A stretch of DNA of 64,000 bases from Streptomyces sp. NBC_00654 (lineage in GTDB: Bacteria > Actinomycetota > Actinomycetes > Streptomycetales > Streptomycetaceae), in assembly GCF_026341775.1 (NCBI RefSeq), contig NZ_JAPEOB010000005.1, positions 68,493 through 132,492 on the forward strand. Direction: 5' to 3'. Position numbers and translations under genes: made by a program. Shown here piece by piece: positions 37,861 through 45,745 of the stretch (within the stretch, counting starts at the first letter, position 1; each line of letters begins with the position of its first letter). The notes beneath the pieces were generated by a model. That model was not told the origin of the DNA. It did no database searches and worked only from the letters and a program-made list of their open reading frames with translations.

Positions 37861-40080
37861 ATGATAATTCGGGGGCGTGCCGGGGGAGTCACGGCGATGG
37901 TGCTCAGCGTTGCGGTGTGCGTGGGGGGCTTGTTGTGGACGGTGTTAGCGCTGCCGGGGGTGAAAGGAGGGGCCGACCAGGGATCGGTGCTGGCCCTCCT
38001 GCCCAGCGTGGTGGGTACGGTCCTCGGGGGATGGGGGACGTGGGCGGGCCTCCGGGCCCTTCGGGACCAGAGCACGGCCTCGGTGATCGCGGAGGAATTC
38101 GCCAGACTGGTGGCGCGGGTGGAGGGCGCGCAGTACCGGCAGTTGCTGGGCAGTGGCCTGGCAGTGCCGAACGGGCGGATCGACCTCACGTTCACGGCCA
38201 CGACCACAGGGATGAGCAGTTCGCGCGCCGACGGAACTCTGGAGGCAATCGCCAACTACTACCAGGGCCTGCAGCCTGGGCGGATGGTCATCACCGGCAC
38301 ACCGTCCGAGGGCCGGGACAGACAGATTGGCGGTGACGCGGGAACAGGCAAAACCGTGCTCGCCCTGGCCCTGATCCTGGGCTTGGCCGACAAGAAACGT
38401 TCCCCGCAGGAGCCGGTGCCGGTACGTCTGACAGCGGCATCCTGGCCCGGCAGCGACATACGTGACTGGTTACGGACACACCTGACCGACGTCTACCGTC
38501 TTCCCCGCCGCGAAGCCGCCCGCCTGGTGGACGCCAATCTCGTTCTGCCGGTCATCGACGGTCTGGACGAAATGGACCCGGGCACGGCCCCCGGCTACAC
38601 CTCACGCGCCGCCGCCCTCCTCCGCCGTATCGAACAGTTCGAGCACGGTGGCGCACACTGCCCAGTCGTCGTGACCTGCCGGCACGCCCACTATCAGGCC
38701 CTGGTGGCGGCAGGAACAGAACCCCGCATCGTGGCACACATTGCCGTGGCCCGCGTCGATGCCTCCCGTGCTCGCAGCTACCTGTCGCAACGCGTCGCCG
38801 GTACGGAGCAGAGCCGGGCCCGCTGGCGGCCGGTCCTCTCCGCCCTGGAAACGGTGGCAGCGGGTCCGGCCGGCACCGTTCAGCCGGAACACACCTTGCT
38901 GGCCGAAGCGCTGGATACGCCCTGGCGACTGACCCTGGCCGCCACCGTCTTCGAGGAGCGGACCGCCGATGGGCGATACCTGCGTGACCCCGCCGATCTC
39001 CTCGTGCTGGCTACCGACGGGCTTCTTTACGAGTACCTTTTGGACCAGTACATCGGTGCCGCGGTGGCCGCCCCCCACCGGGGCTCGGACGACATCTCCC
39101 ATCCGTCGGCCACCGATGCCCGTCCGCAACTGGATGCCGACGCCACCTGGCGCCGCCTGGCATTCCTCGCCCGCTACCTCAATGACAACAGCGGCCCTGG
39201 AGACAGCTCGCACCGCCGCGTCGCAGGGCGTGCGCTGAGCAGCACCGACCTGGTCCTCCACGAACTGTGGCCCCTGGGCGGGAAGTATTGGACACGGTGG
39301 ACCGAACGCCTTCTAGCCGCAGTGGCGCCACTTCCCCTGCTTGGTCTTGGCTTGCTGCTGGAACCGGATTACTTTCCCGGCGGGATAGTAATCTGGGGGC
39401 TACTTTACTGCGTGACGGTGCTCTACCGCCCAGCATGGCCGAAGCCACGGCGGATCGACCTGGGCCGTCTTCGTACCCCTGACGGCCGGCGTGCTCTCAT
39501 GCTGGGTTTTACGACCGGCTTCCCGATCGGCTTTCTGAGCATCTTCGGCCTCGGCTATGGGACGAGTGACGAGTCGCTTCAGGTAAGCGTTGCGCTCGGC
39601 CTGGTTGGCGGCTTCCTACTCGGTCTCGTAGTCGGTCTCGCACGGGGACTCATGATCAAGCAGGAGAGTGTGGGACTCCTTCCACGTCACCTCATCCGCA
39701 TGGACTTCACCGCTGCGGTTGTTTTCGGGCCTGTGATGGTGACCGGGGCCTTACTCGTGAGCCAATTCGCATCCGATCTCACGTTCAGGATCCTCGTGCC
39801 CAATGTTAGCCTTGATGCACAATATATGGTGGAATTCGTCTACTCGCTGACGGTCGGCGTCTTCGTGTTTTATATCCCCGCTGCGGGTGGCCCGGCGGCT
39901 CTGCGGTATTTCTCGCTACTCCTGCACACGCGCAGAAATCTGCCGTGGCGGCTGGGACGATTCCTCGATGACTGCTACGAACTCGGTATCCTGCGCGTGT
40001 CTGGGACGGCATGGCAGTTCCGCCATCGTGAACTCCAGGACCACCTCGCCACCCACCCCGCGCCACCACCCCGCTCATGA
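37861..40080 (+). CDS. Membrane-anchored NACHT NTPase (cargo, candidate defence gene)
   Basis: 739 residues from ATG 37861; the frame is open to 37,804. Two N-terminal membrane segments (about residues 10-30 and 45-60: VTAMVLSVAVCVGGLLW, LLPSVVGTVLGGWGTW) precede a NACHT domain with Walker A GDAGTGKTVLALAL (K164) and Walker B LPVIDGLDEMD (D233, D236, E237). The C-terminal ~240 residues hold several more membrane segments (LPLLGLGLLLEP, ALGLVGGFLLGLVVGLARGL, VVFGPVMVTGALLV). NACHT proteins sense threats in prokaryotic immunity and signalling. An odd 12-residue insert (TPSEGRDRQIGG) precedes the P-loop. The 3' part is less GC-rich. Confidence 0.85.
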   Translation: MIIRGRAGGVTAMVLSVAVCVGGLLWTVLALPGVKGGADQGSVLALLPSVVGTVLGGWGTWAGLRALRDQSTASVIAEEFARLVARVEGAQYRQLLGSGLAVPNGRIDLTFTATTTGMSSSRADGTLEAIANYYQGLQPGRMVITGTPSEGRDRQIGGDAGTGKTVLALALILGLADKKRSPQEPVPVRLTAASWPGSDIRDWLRTHLTDVYRLPRREAARLVDANLVLPVIDGLDEMDPGTAPGYTSRAAALLRRIEQFEHGGAHCPVVVTCRHAHYQALVAAGTEPRIVAHIAVARVDASRARSYLSQRVAGTEQSRARWRPVLSALETVAAGPAGTVQPEHTLLAEALDTPWRLTLAATVFEERTADGRYLRDPADLLVLATDGLLYEYLLDQYIGAAVAAPHRGSDDISHPSATDARPQLDADATWRRLAFLARYLNDNSGPGDSSHRRVAGRALSSTDLVLHELWPLGGKYWTRWTERLLAAVAPLPLLGLGLLLEPDYFPGGIVIWGLLYCVTVLYRPAWPKPRRIDLGRLRTPDGRRALMLGFTTGFPIGFLSIFGLGYGTSDESLQVSVALGLVGGFLLGLVVGLARGLMIKQESVGLLPRHLIRMDFTAAVVFGPVMVTGALLVSQFASDLTFRILVPNVSLDAQYMVEFVYSLTVGVFVFYIPAAGGPAALRYFSLLLHTRRNLPWRLGRFLDDCYELGILRVSGTAWQFRHRELQDHLATHPAPPPRS

Positions 40081-40194
40081 AGAAGCATTCCGATGTGGGA
40101 CTGGCGTGGGTTCGCTGGCAAATCAAACCCAGTCAAAGACCCCCAAACCACCCTCTAACGGATGCCAGCAAAGACTTTGCAGGTCTCTTCTGAC

Positions 40195-40235
40195 GGCGGA
40201 GGCTCTCGCATCTCGATGGAACGAGGGCCTCCGCC
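40195..40235. terminator. Hairpin terminator between convergent units
   Basis: GGCGGAGGC (40195-40203) pairs with GCCTCCGCC (40227-40235). The loop side extends the stem by a TCTCG/CGAG pairing. It lies downstream of the NACHT gene and of the minus-strand fragment that ends at 40,244, so it may serve both directions. Confidence 0.55.
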
Positions 40236-40243
40236 CTGCCTGT

Positions 40244-40350
40244 CTACTCGGCGGCCGTGGTAACCGTGGTGGCCTTCTTCGGCCGGCCGGGGCCGCGCTT
40301 GCGGGCGATCAGGCCAAGCTCGGTGAACGTCTCCTCGGACGCGATGGGCA
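40244..40350 (-). pseudogene. C-terminal fragment with AT-hook-like motif
   Basis: On the minus strand, ASEETFTELGLIARKRGPGR continues PKKATTVTTAAE and stops at 40,246-40,244. The RGPGRPKK core resembles an AT-hook DNA-contacting motif. The rest of the gene is gone; upstream the strand is taken over by an unrelated plus-strand fragment. Family unknown. Confidence 0.45.
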
Positions 40351-40355
40351 GCCCA

Positions 40356-40578
40356 GCATGCGGTGTGGGAGCAACAGCTCACCGCTGCCGGGGCCGGGTT
40401 GGACGAGACCCCGGCCAAGTGCATGGAGTCCATCCGCTGGCAGGTGCTGCGGGCCGGCACTCCGCTGCGGCTGATGGCGCAGAACCGGGAGGTCGGGCCG
40501 ATTCCCATCGCGGCGGCGCACGCGACGACCGGGCTGCACCAACTGCTCGGTGTGATCGCTGCGAGCCAACTGTCCTGA
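40356..40578 (+). pseudogene. Unrecognised internal gene fragment
   Basis: A plus-strand frame reads AVWEQQLTAAGAGLDETPAK, CMESIRWQVLRAGTPLRLMA and PIPIAAAHATTGLHQLLGVI before a TGA at 40,576-40,578. It has coding-like codon bias but no start and no family I can name. It is squeezed between two other fragments inside the transposon cargo zone. Confidence 0.35.
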
Positions 40579-40850
40579 TCGAGGAGTGCTGGCGCGAGAT
40601 CAGCACGGGCCTCGCCAATCATGCCATTCCGGTATGGCACTTCGTCCTCCACGCCGACCAGGGCACCCTCCCTGAGCGCATCGCGGGCGACACTGTTCTT
40701 GGCCCCAACTCCCCGTTCCGTCTCAAATACCTTGAGCCCTATGCCGAGGCGGCTCGCACGTGGCTACACGGTGAGGCCGAGGTCATCGACACCACCCACC
40801 TCACGCCCGCACAGGCAGCCCTGCGGATCGCAGAGGCCGTCAAGAGTTGA
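40572..40850 (+). pseudogene. P-loop kinase-like protein, C-terminal fragment
   Basis: The frame VLIEECWREISTGLANHAIP, VWHFVLHADQGTLPERIAGD, FRLKYLEPYAEAARTWLHGE and LTPAQAALRIAEAVKS ends at 40,850. It matches the C-terminal half of small AAA/shikimate-kinase-like ATP-binding proteins common in Streptomyces. The N-terminal P-loop is missing, so it cannot bind ATP. It is the last coding remnant before the right end. Confidence 0.6.
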
Positions 40851-40889
40851 GGCCCGCCCGCCGCGCGAAACAGGCCCGCCGAGGATTGG

Positions 40890-40988
40890 ACACGGTTCTG
40901 CGGAACGCGTTCGGAGGACACGAGCGCGGAATGCCGAAGCCCTGCAGGTCACGGCGATGCCGTTGGGCACCGAAACACGGAACCTACA
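40890..40988. repeat. Transposon right end with TnsB-type repeats
   Basis: Repeats centred on CGGAACG (near 40,903), CGGAATG (near 40,930) and CCGAAACACGGAACCTACA (ending at 40,988) are spaced through the last 100 bp and run toward the terminus. GCTGC follows directly. This is the outer, functional-looking right end. Confidence 0.75.
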
Positions 40989-41047
40989 GCTGCGGGGGAA
41001 GGGGCCGACGACCGATCCGACAACTTCGATCCCGACAACTGGCTTGC

Positions 41048-42145
41048 CTAATGAAGGGCGTGGAGATCGCCGTGGGTCTCCACCCACTCCAGCGGTGGCA
41101 GGCCTTCGGCCTGTCGGACGAGGTCGCGGACGAACTCCTCATCGCCCGGGAGTAGACGGGGCCGTGCTCCGGCCAGGTGCCGGTCGGCCTTGGCCACGGA
41201 CGGGCCGCTGCCCGGGGGAGCGGGCCGTGGGGGAGCGGACTGGTGGATACGGCGGGTCAGTGCGCCGATCCGTTGGAAGATCGCCCTCTCCCGCTCCGGT
41301 GCCAGGACCGTGCCGTGCAGCGGGCGGCCCGGCACCGCGGTGAGAACCACCGTCCGCAGCGTCTCGTCGGCGGCGACCAGCCGTGGCGCCGCCGCTCCCA
41401 GCGAGGTTGCCCACGTCCGTAGCCCTCGCACTTCCCTGCCGTGGAATCGCTCGTTCTGATGGACCTTCACGTACCAGGTGCCGCTCTGGACTCCGTGGAC
41501 CCGCCATACGCGACTCTCCTCACGTGCCCATGAGGTATCCGTCCACTGCGTGATCCGGCCGACCGCGCGCTCCGCGAACTCCACGACCGCCTCGTCGGGA
41601 CGGGCGCCGGACGTCTGGGCGCCGGTCATGTCCGGTACGACCCGCAGCCGGTCGGCGCCGGGGTCGAAGGCGATGGTGTCGCCGGGCGGTTGGAAGTGCA
41701 CGGCGAGGCGCGCGCCGGCGGCGTAGGCGTCCAGGCCGGCACGGCAGTACGCCACCATCCGGACGGGCAACGCGTGAACGGGGAACCAGTCCATCGCGTC
41801 GCAGACGTCCGGCTCCGCGATCCCTGGCTCGCCCTTCCACCGCCGGACCTCGAAAAGGTACCCCGACCGCGAGTCACCCTTGGGGCTGCGGTGGTGCACG
41901 GTCACGGCGGCCCGCACGTCGGCCGGGTCGATGACGACACCGGTCTCCTCCCTGGCCTCGCGGATCAGGGCGGTGACCACGTCCTCGTGCGGACCGTCCA
42001 GATGCCCAGACGGCAGGTGCCACAGGCCAGCCGCGTACACCTTCCCGGCCCGACGCGACAGCAGGACCTCAGGACCATCGCCAGTTTCCCGGCGCAGGAT
42101 CAGGTGGACGTCCACCGGCTCGGCATGCCGCTCGCCCCCGCTCAC
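41048..42145 (-). CDS. NUDIX hydrolase fused to truncated APH-like kinase
   Basis: 365 residues from GTG 42145, overlapping the upstream methyltransferase stop (GTGA). Residues 10-150 are a NUDIX domain: GHLDGPHEDVVTALIREARE followed by ETGVVI, an almost canonical NUDIX box with one extra residue before the first Glu. From about residue 190 it becomes an aminoglycoside-phosphotransferase-like domain (RVWRVHGVQSGTWYVKVHQN with an ATP-binding Lys; VLTAVPGRPLHGTVL). It ends at ETHGDLHALH, right at the catalytic HGD loop. The metal-binding DFD part is missing, so the kinase half is truncated. The end lies 60 bp from the transposon right end. Confidence 0.75.
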   Translation of the reverse strand: MSGGERHAEPVDVHLILRRETGDGPEVLLSRRAGKVYAAGLWHLPSGHLDGPHEDVVTALIREAREETGVVIDPADVRAAVTVHHRSPKGDSRSGYLFEVRRWKGEPGIAEPDVCDAMDWFPVHALPVRMVAYCRAGLDAYAAGARLAVHFQPPGDTIAFDPGADRLRVVPDMTGAQTSGARPDEAVVEFAERAVGRITQWTDTSWAREESRVWRVHGVQSGTWYVKVHQNERFHGREVRGLRTWATSLGAAAPRLVAADETLRTVVLTAVPGRPLHGTVLAPERERAIFQRIGALTRRIHQSAPPRPAPPGSGPSVAKADRHLAGARPRLLPGDEEFVRDLVRQAEGLPPLEWVETHGDLHALH

Positions 42146-43002
42146 CGGGCGCTTCCCGGGCGGCGGGCGAGGAGCACCCGGAACTCGGCCTGCTCCACGA
42201 GCGGCCCCTCCTGGTCGGCGATCCCGGTGAGCAGGGCGTGGGCGTCCGCCTCGAACGCGTCATGCCGGGCGCTGTCGGGGAACAGGCCCGCGTTCGCGAA
42301 CGACGTGGTGCGCAGGTATCCGAGAACGCCGCGGGGTGTCCACGTGCGGGCGACCGGGAACCGGTGCTCGGCGACGTCGCTCCAGACGGATGCGGCGAGG
42401 TCGTCCTCGTAGGAGCGGGCGGGAGCGGTGTAGGCGGTGCCGGTCCCCGCGCGGCGGGCGGCCCCCAGGTGGCGCTGGATCAGCTCGCGCAGCTGCCGGG
42501 TCCATCCGGCGTCGTGGGTCCAGAGGCTCCCGTCGCCCATGATCGCCACGGTGGCGTGCGGGGCGGCGACACGGTCCGCCATCGCGAGGGCCCCGGGCCC
42601 GTCCATCCAGTGATAGGACCGGCAGAAGGTGACCAGATCCGGCGCCGGAACAGCCATTCCGGGCGCAGGGGCGTAGGCGTGTGCGGAGCCGTGGACGAGG
42701 GTCAGGGTGCAGCCGCCGAGCAGCGGCCCGAGAGCGCGGCGGGCGTTGACCAGCATGGCCCGGTTGACGTCGACCGCCTCGACGTGGGCGAGGTGAGGGA
42801 CCGCGGCCAGCAGGGCGCGCGGCACCTGTCCGGTGCCGGTGCCCAGATCCAGCAGCGCTGGTCCCGTGCGCCCGGCCAGGGTGCCGGCCAGCAGGTGCAC
42901 GGCGGGGTCCGGAAGGCCGGGCCGGTGCCGGGCGTAGTGCTCGGCAGCGGTCGAGAACAACGCTTCCTGCTCGGGCCGGACATCGGGTTCGGAACGGGTC
43001 AC
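42142..43002 (-). CDS. Class I SAM-dependent methyltransferase
   Basis: 286 residues from GTG 43002 (GTGA overlap with the upstream gene). Motif I is ALLDLGTGTGQVPRALLAAV, the acidic loop follows in VEAVDVNRAM, and a post-motif DLVTFCRSYHWMDGPGALAM fits small-molecule methyltransferases of the Methyltransf_11/25 type. Residues 150-280 form a variable cap. Cytosolic. Position in a coupled operon with a PCMT-like methyltransferase, NUDIX proteins and two exporters suggests that it modifies a small molecule or peptide; the substrate cannot be read. Confidence 0.85.
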   Translation of the reverse strand: MTRSEPDVRPEQEALFSTAAEHYARHRPGLPDPAVHLLAGTLAGRTGPALLDLGTGTGQVPRALLAAVPHLAHVEAVDVNRAMLVNARRALGPLLGGCTLTLVHGSAHAYAPAPGMAVPAPDLVTFCRSYHWMDGPGALAMADRVAAPHATVAIMGDGSLWTHDAGWTRQLRELIQRHLGAARRAGTGTAYTAPARSYEDDLAASVWSDVAEHRFPVARTWTPRGVLGYLRTTSFANAGLFPDSARHDAFEADAHALLTGIADQEGPLVEQAEFRVLLARRPGSAR

Positions 43003-44261
43003 GAGAACGCTCCTTCCTCAACGGGGCCCGGGGCGGACAGTGGCCAGGCCAGGTCCCCGTTCACCGACGACACCCGCTGGCCGCCGTCCTCGGTGAAGTC
43101 CAGCCGGTAGCGGTCCGGGGAGCCTGCGGCCCGCCACCGGTCGGCGAGGTCGTGCAGCTCCGCCCAGATGTCGCGCGGGCCGTGAGCCGCGACGTGCCAG
43201 CCCTGCTCGCCCGGTGCGGCGCGCAACCATGACCCGCAGCCCGGCGCGCCGAGGGCCAGGTACTCGGCCCCGAAGTCCCGCACCAGGCCGCCTCCGAGGA
43301 GATGATCGGCTGCCAGCCAGAAGCCGCGGTCGGTGCCCGACGGCAGTTCCCGCGCGCTCACGTACGCCCGCGTGCCGAGCTCGGTCGCGATGCGATGACG
43401 GAAGTCCTCGGTGAGCCAGATCCGGTCCACGCCGTGCCCGGCGCGGTGTGCGAACTCCACCGCCCGCAACTCGCTTCTCAAGAAGCCGTCGGCTGTGCGC
43501 TCGACGACGGCGAGCGCCGGCCACGACGGCGAAGCGGTCGTCACATGCACCAACAAACGGCCTCCCGGGGCCAGTTGCCCGGCCAGGGCGGAGGGCACCT
43601 GTCGTACCGCGTACGACAGGAAGATCCGGTCGAACGGTCCGCGGCCCGGACAGCCCTCCCCTCCCGCCCCGCACACCAGATGCGGATGGAACCCGAGATC
43701 AGCCAGACGCGCGGCCGACGACTCGACAAGATGCCGGTCCCGGTCGAGAGAGACCACCTCCTCATCGCCGCAGACATGGCAGGCCACCGCCGCGGTGAAG
43801 CCCGCCCCAGTCCCGACGTCCAGCACCCGCTGTCCCCGGCGCAGATCCAGCTCCTGCAGCAGCTCGGCGGTCATGCCCGTCACCGACGACATCGAGGAGA
43901 TCACCCCACCCGACCGTGCCCCGCGCGCCCGACCGAGCAACGGCTCCCCGTCGTGCTGCACCAGCACACTGCCACCCCCGTACAGCAGAGCGAGGAGCTC
44001 CATCCGGTCGGACGGCGCGCCCCAGTCCAGCAAGTCCCACCGCGGCGGCTCTTCCCCCGGAGCGCTGCGCCGGACGTATGCCTGCGGGATCAGGACCTCG
44101 CGGCGGATAGCCAGCAGCGCCTCGCGAACGGCCCCCGGCCCGAGCTGGCCGGCCGTCTCCAGCCGGGCGACCATCGCCTCCCGCGCCGCGACCGGATCCG
44201 CCGCACCGGGCGCATCGCACCGTTCCCCACCGACGGAAGCAGTCGTGTCCGTGGCCGTCAT
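42999..44261 (-). CDS. PCMT-like (protein-L-isoaspartate-type) methyltransferase
   Basis: 420 residues. ATG 44261 is chosen for its ATGA overlap with the upstream NUDIX stop; ATG 44270 is possible. The N-terminal half has PCMT features: AIRREVLIPQAYV, SSMSSVTGMTAELLQELDLR and RVLDVGTGAGFTAAVA (SAM site), FDRIFLSYAVRQVPSALAGQ and LAPGGRLLVHV. The C-terminal 190 residues are not PCMT (GFWLAADHLLGGGLVRDFGA, DRYRLDFTEDGGQRV) and resemble the extension in methyltransferases tied to peptide natural-product clusters. No precursor peptide gene was found nearby. Confidence 0.82.
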   Translation of the reverse strand: MTATDTTASVGGERCDAPGAADPVAAREAMVARLETAGQLGPGAVREALLAIRREVLIPQAYVRRSAPGEEPPRWDLLDWGAPSDRMELLALLYGGGSVLVQHDGEPLLGRARGARSGGVISSMSSVTGMTAELLQELDLRRGQRVLDVGTGAGFTAAVACHVCGDEEVVSLDRDRHLVESSAARLADLGFHPHLVCGAGGEGCPGRGPFDRIFLSYAVRQVPSALAGQLAPGGRLLVHVTTASPSWPALAVVERTADGFLRSELRAVEFAHRAGHGVDRIWLTEDFRHRIATELGTRAYVSARELPSGTDRGFWLAADHLLGGGLVRDFGAEYLALGAPGCGSWLRAAPGEQGWHVAAHGPRDIWAELHDLADRWRAAGSPDRYRLDFTEDGGQRVSSVNGDLAWPLSAPGPVEEGAFS

Positions 44262-45733
44262 CGTGTCCATCCCATGTCCGAGTACGGGCGGCCGTCGAGG
44301 ATGGCCCCGATGGCCTGCCGGGTGTACGGCACGGTGTTGTCCGGCAGATCCTTCGGGTCGAACCACCGCCATTCCACGCACCGGTCGGGCTCCAGCACCT
44401 GCGGCACACCGGACCAGATCCAGGGCCGGAAGAACAGCTGGATCCTCGGCCTCGCCGAGGGCGAGTCCTGACTGTGGACCAGGTGGACGAGTTCGATCCC
44501 TTCGGGATCGAGGATCAGACCCGCCTCCTCCTTTGCCTCGCGAATCAGGCAACTGACAGCGTCCTCCCGCTCACAGTGACCCGCCAGGGCGTGGTAGAGG
44601 TGCCCGGCGTATGCGGAGTCGGGGTGCCGCAGGCCCAGAAGGACCCGGCCGTCGGCGTCCTGGAGGTAGAGGTGGACCCCTACGACGTGGAGCTCGGTTC
44701 CTGCCGGGGACCGGTCGGCCGACGGACGGGACGCCTTGGGCGGGGTGGAGGCCGGGGGGTGCTGGGCGGCGTGCCGGCGGAGCAGGTCTCCGAGGCCGGG
44801 GGACTGGGGCAGACGGTCGAGCATCTCCAGGGTGCACCAGTGCAGCAGGACCCCTTCTCGCAGCCCGGCGGTGTCCGGGTGGCCCTCCCACACGGCCGTG
44901 AAAATCTGGACAGGAACACTCAGCCCGTCGACGCTCGTGGTCTCCTCCACGGCGTACGGCTCCAGACCGGTGACCTTGAGCCCCGGGGCTTCCTCGCCGA
45001 GCTCTCGCAGCAGTGTCGCCTCCAGGGAGGCGTCGCCGGGGGCCCGGCCGCCGCCGAGGAGAGCGAACACGCCGGGCTCCCAGATCCCCTCCCGCTGGTC
45101 GCGCAGATGCAGCAGGTAGCGGCCGCCCGAGTCGTGGATGATCACGGAGGCGTTGACCGGTTCCGGGGCGGCGCTCAGGTCGGCGGCGAGGAGCTTCTCC
45201 CGCAGTCCGGGGGAGGTGATCTGGTCGAGCGGCAGCCAGACGGCAGCGGAGACCTCCTCGGTTTGCAGGGCCGCTTCGACGGAGGGGGGAACGAGGTGGA
45301 AGACGAACCGGAAGTCGTAGTGATGGTGGGCCGGTTCGCCCTTGGCCGGGTTGGCGTCGATGGGGTGTATATCGATGTCGGCGGGCTCGTGGCAGAACGC
45401 GGCACTCTGGCGGAGCAGCCCCGGGGGGATGCCCGTCTCCTCGTGAACCTCACGCACGGCGGTGGCCATGAGCGTCATATCGTCAGGCTCGCCATGGCCT
45501 CCGGGTGCAAGCAGTAGCCCTCCGGAGGCGTTGTGCCGCACGTGCAGGGCCCGTCCGGCGTGATCGATCACGACGGCGCTGCACGTGATGTGCCAGGGCA
45601 GTGTCGCCCGCGACGTCGGGTCGGACGGGGCATCGAGACCCGCCAGCAGCGGTGCCAGGGCCCGGTGCTCACCAGGGTGGCGGGCCAGGTAGGCGGTGAC
45701 GAGTTCACGGATGTGCGATCGAGAGGGGGGCAT
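44258..45733 (-). CDS. Triple-NUDIX protein
   Basis: 491 residues from ATG 45733 (AAAGG 8 nt upstream). Three NUDIX domains in tandem: the first has APGGHGEPDDMTLMATAVRE followed by VHEETG; the second has LLGGGRAPGDASLEATLLRE followed by LGEEAPG; the third has ALAGHCEREDAVSCLIREAK followed by EEAGLI. The first box is canonical. The second and third depart at one or two positions (GEEAP; GHCERED). Domain 3 begins near residue 345. NUDIX enzymes hydrolyse nucleoside diphosphate derivatives. Three domains in one chain is rare. Thirteen bases separate it from the MFS gene; the downstream gene overlaps by ATGA. Confidence 0.85.
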   Translation of the reverse strand: MPPSRSHIRELVTAYLARHPGEHRALAPLLAGLDAPSDPTSRATLPWHITCSAVVIDHAGRALHVRHNASGGLLLAPGGHGEPDDMTLMATAVREVHEETGIPPGLLRQSAAFCHEPADIDIHPIDANPAKGEPAHHHYDFRFVFHLVPPSVEAALQTEEVSAAVWLPLDQITSPGLREKLLAADLSAAPEPVNASVIIHDSGGRYLLHLRDQREGIWEPGVFALLGGGRAPGDASLEATLLRELGEEAPGLKVTGLEPYAVEETTSVDGLSVPVQIFTAVWEGHPDTAGLREGVLLHWCTLEMLDRLPQSPGLGDLLRRHAAQHPPASTPPKASRPSADRSPAGTELHVVGVHLYLQDADGRVLLGLRHPDSAYAGHLYHALAGHCEREDAVSCLIREAKEEAGLILDPEGIELVHLVHSQDSPSARPRIQLFFRPWIWSGVPQVLEPDRCVEWRWFDPKDLPDNTVPYTRQAIGAILDGRPYSDMGWTR

Positions 45734-45745
45734 GGGAGGCACCTT

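Larger units (their letters stand above)
30304..40988. mobile_element. Tn7-like transposon, 10,685 bp, TnsABC-TniQ with NACHT cargo
   Basis: The left end begins TGTAGGTTCCG (30304) and the right end finishes CGGAACCTACA (40988). The outer 26 bp of the two ends match at 22 positions as inverted repeats. Direct GCTGC duplications at 30299-30303 and 40989-40993 give the 5-bp target duplication expected of Tn7-like elements. Inside are tnsA, tnsB, tnsC and tniQ, all plus strand and overlapping or nearly so, then cargo: a broken GIY-YIG-like gene, a NACHT NTPase and gene fragments. No CRISPR array or Cas gene is present. Confidence 0.92.

Noticed and set aside
30304..40988. CRISPR-associated transposon (CAST)
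   Set aside because: TnsABC-TniQ are present but no Cas12k, Cascade genes, repeats or guide-like sequence lie inside the element.
42142..44261. FxLD-type lanthipeptide cluster
   Set aside because: The PCMT-like gene with a C-terminal extension invites this, but no LanB-like dehydratase or precursor peptide with an FxLD motif was found nearby.
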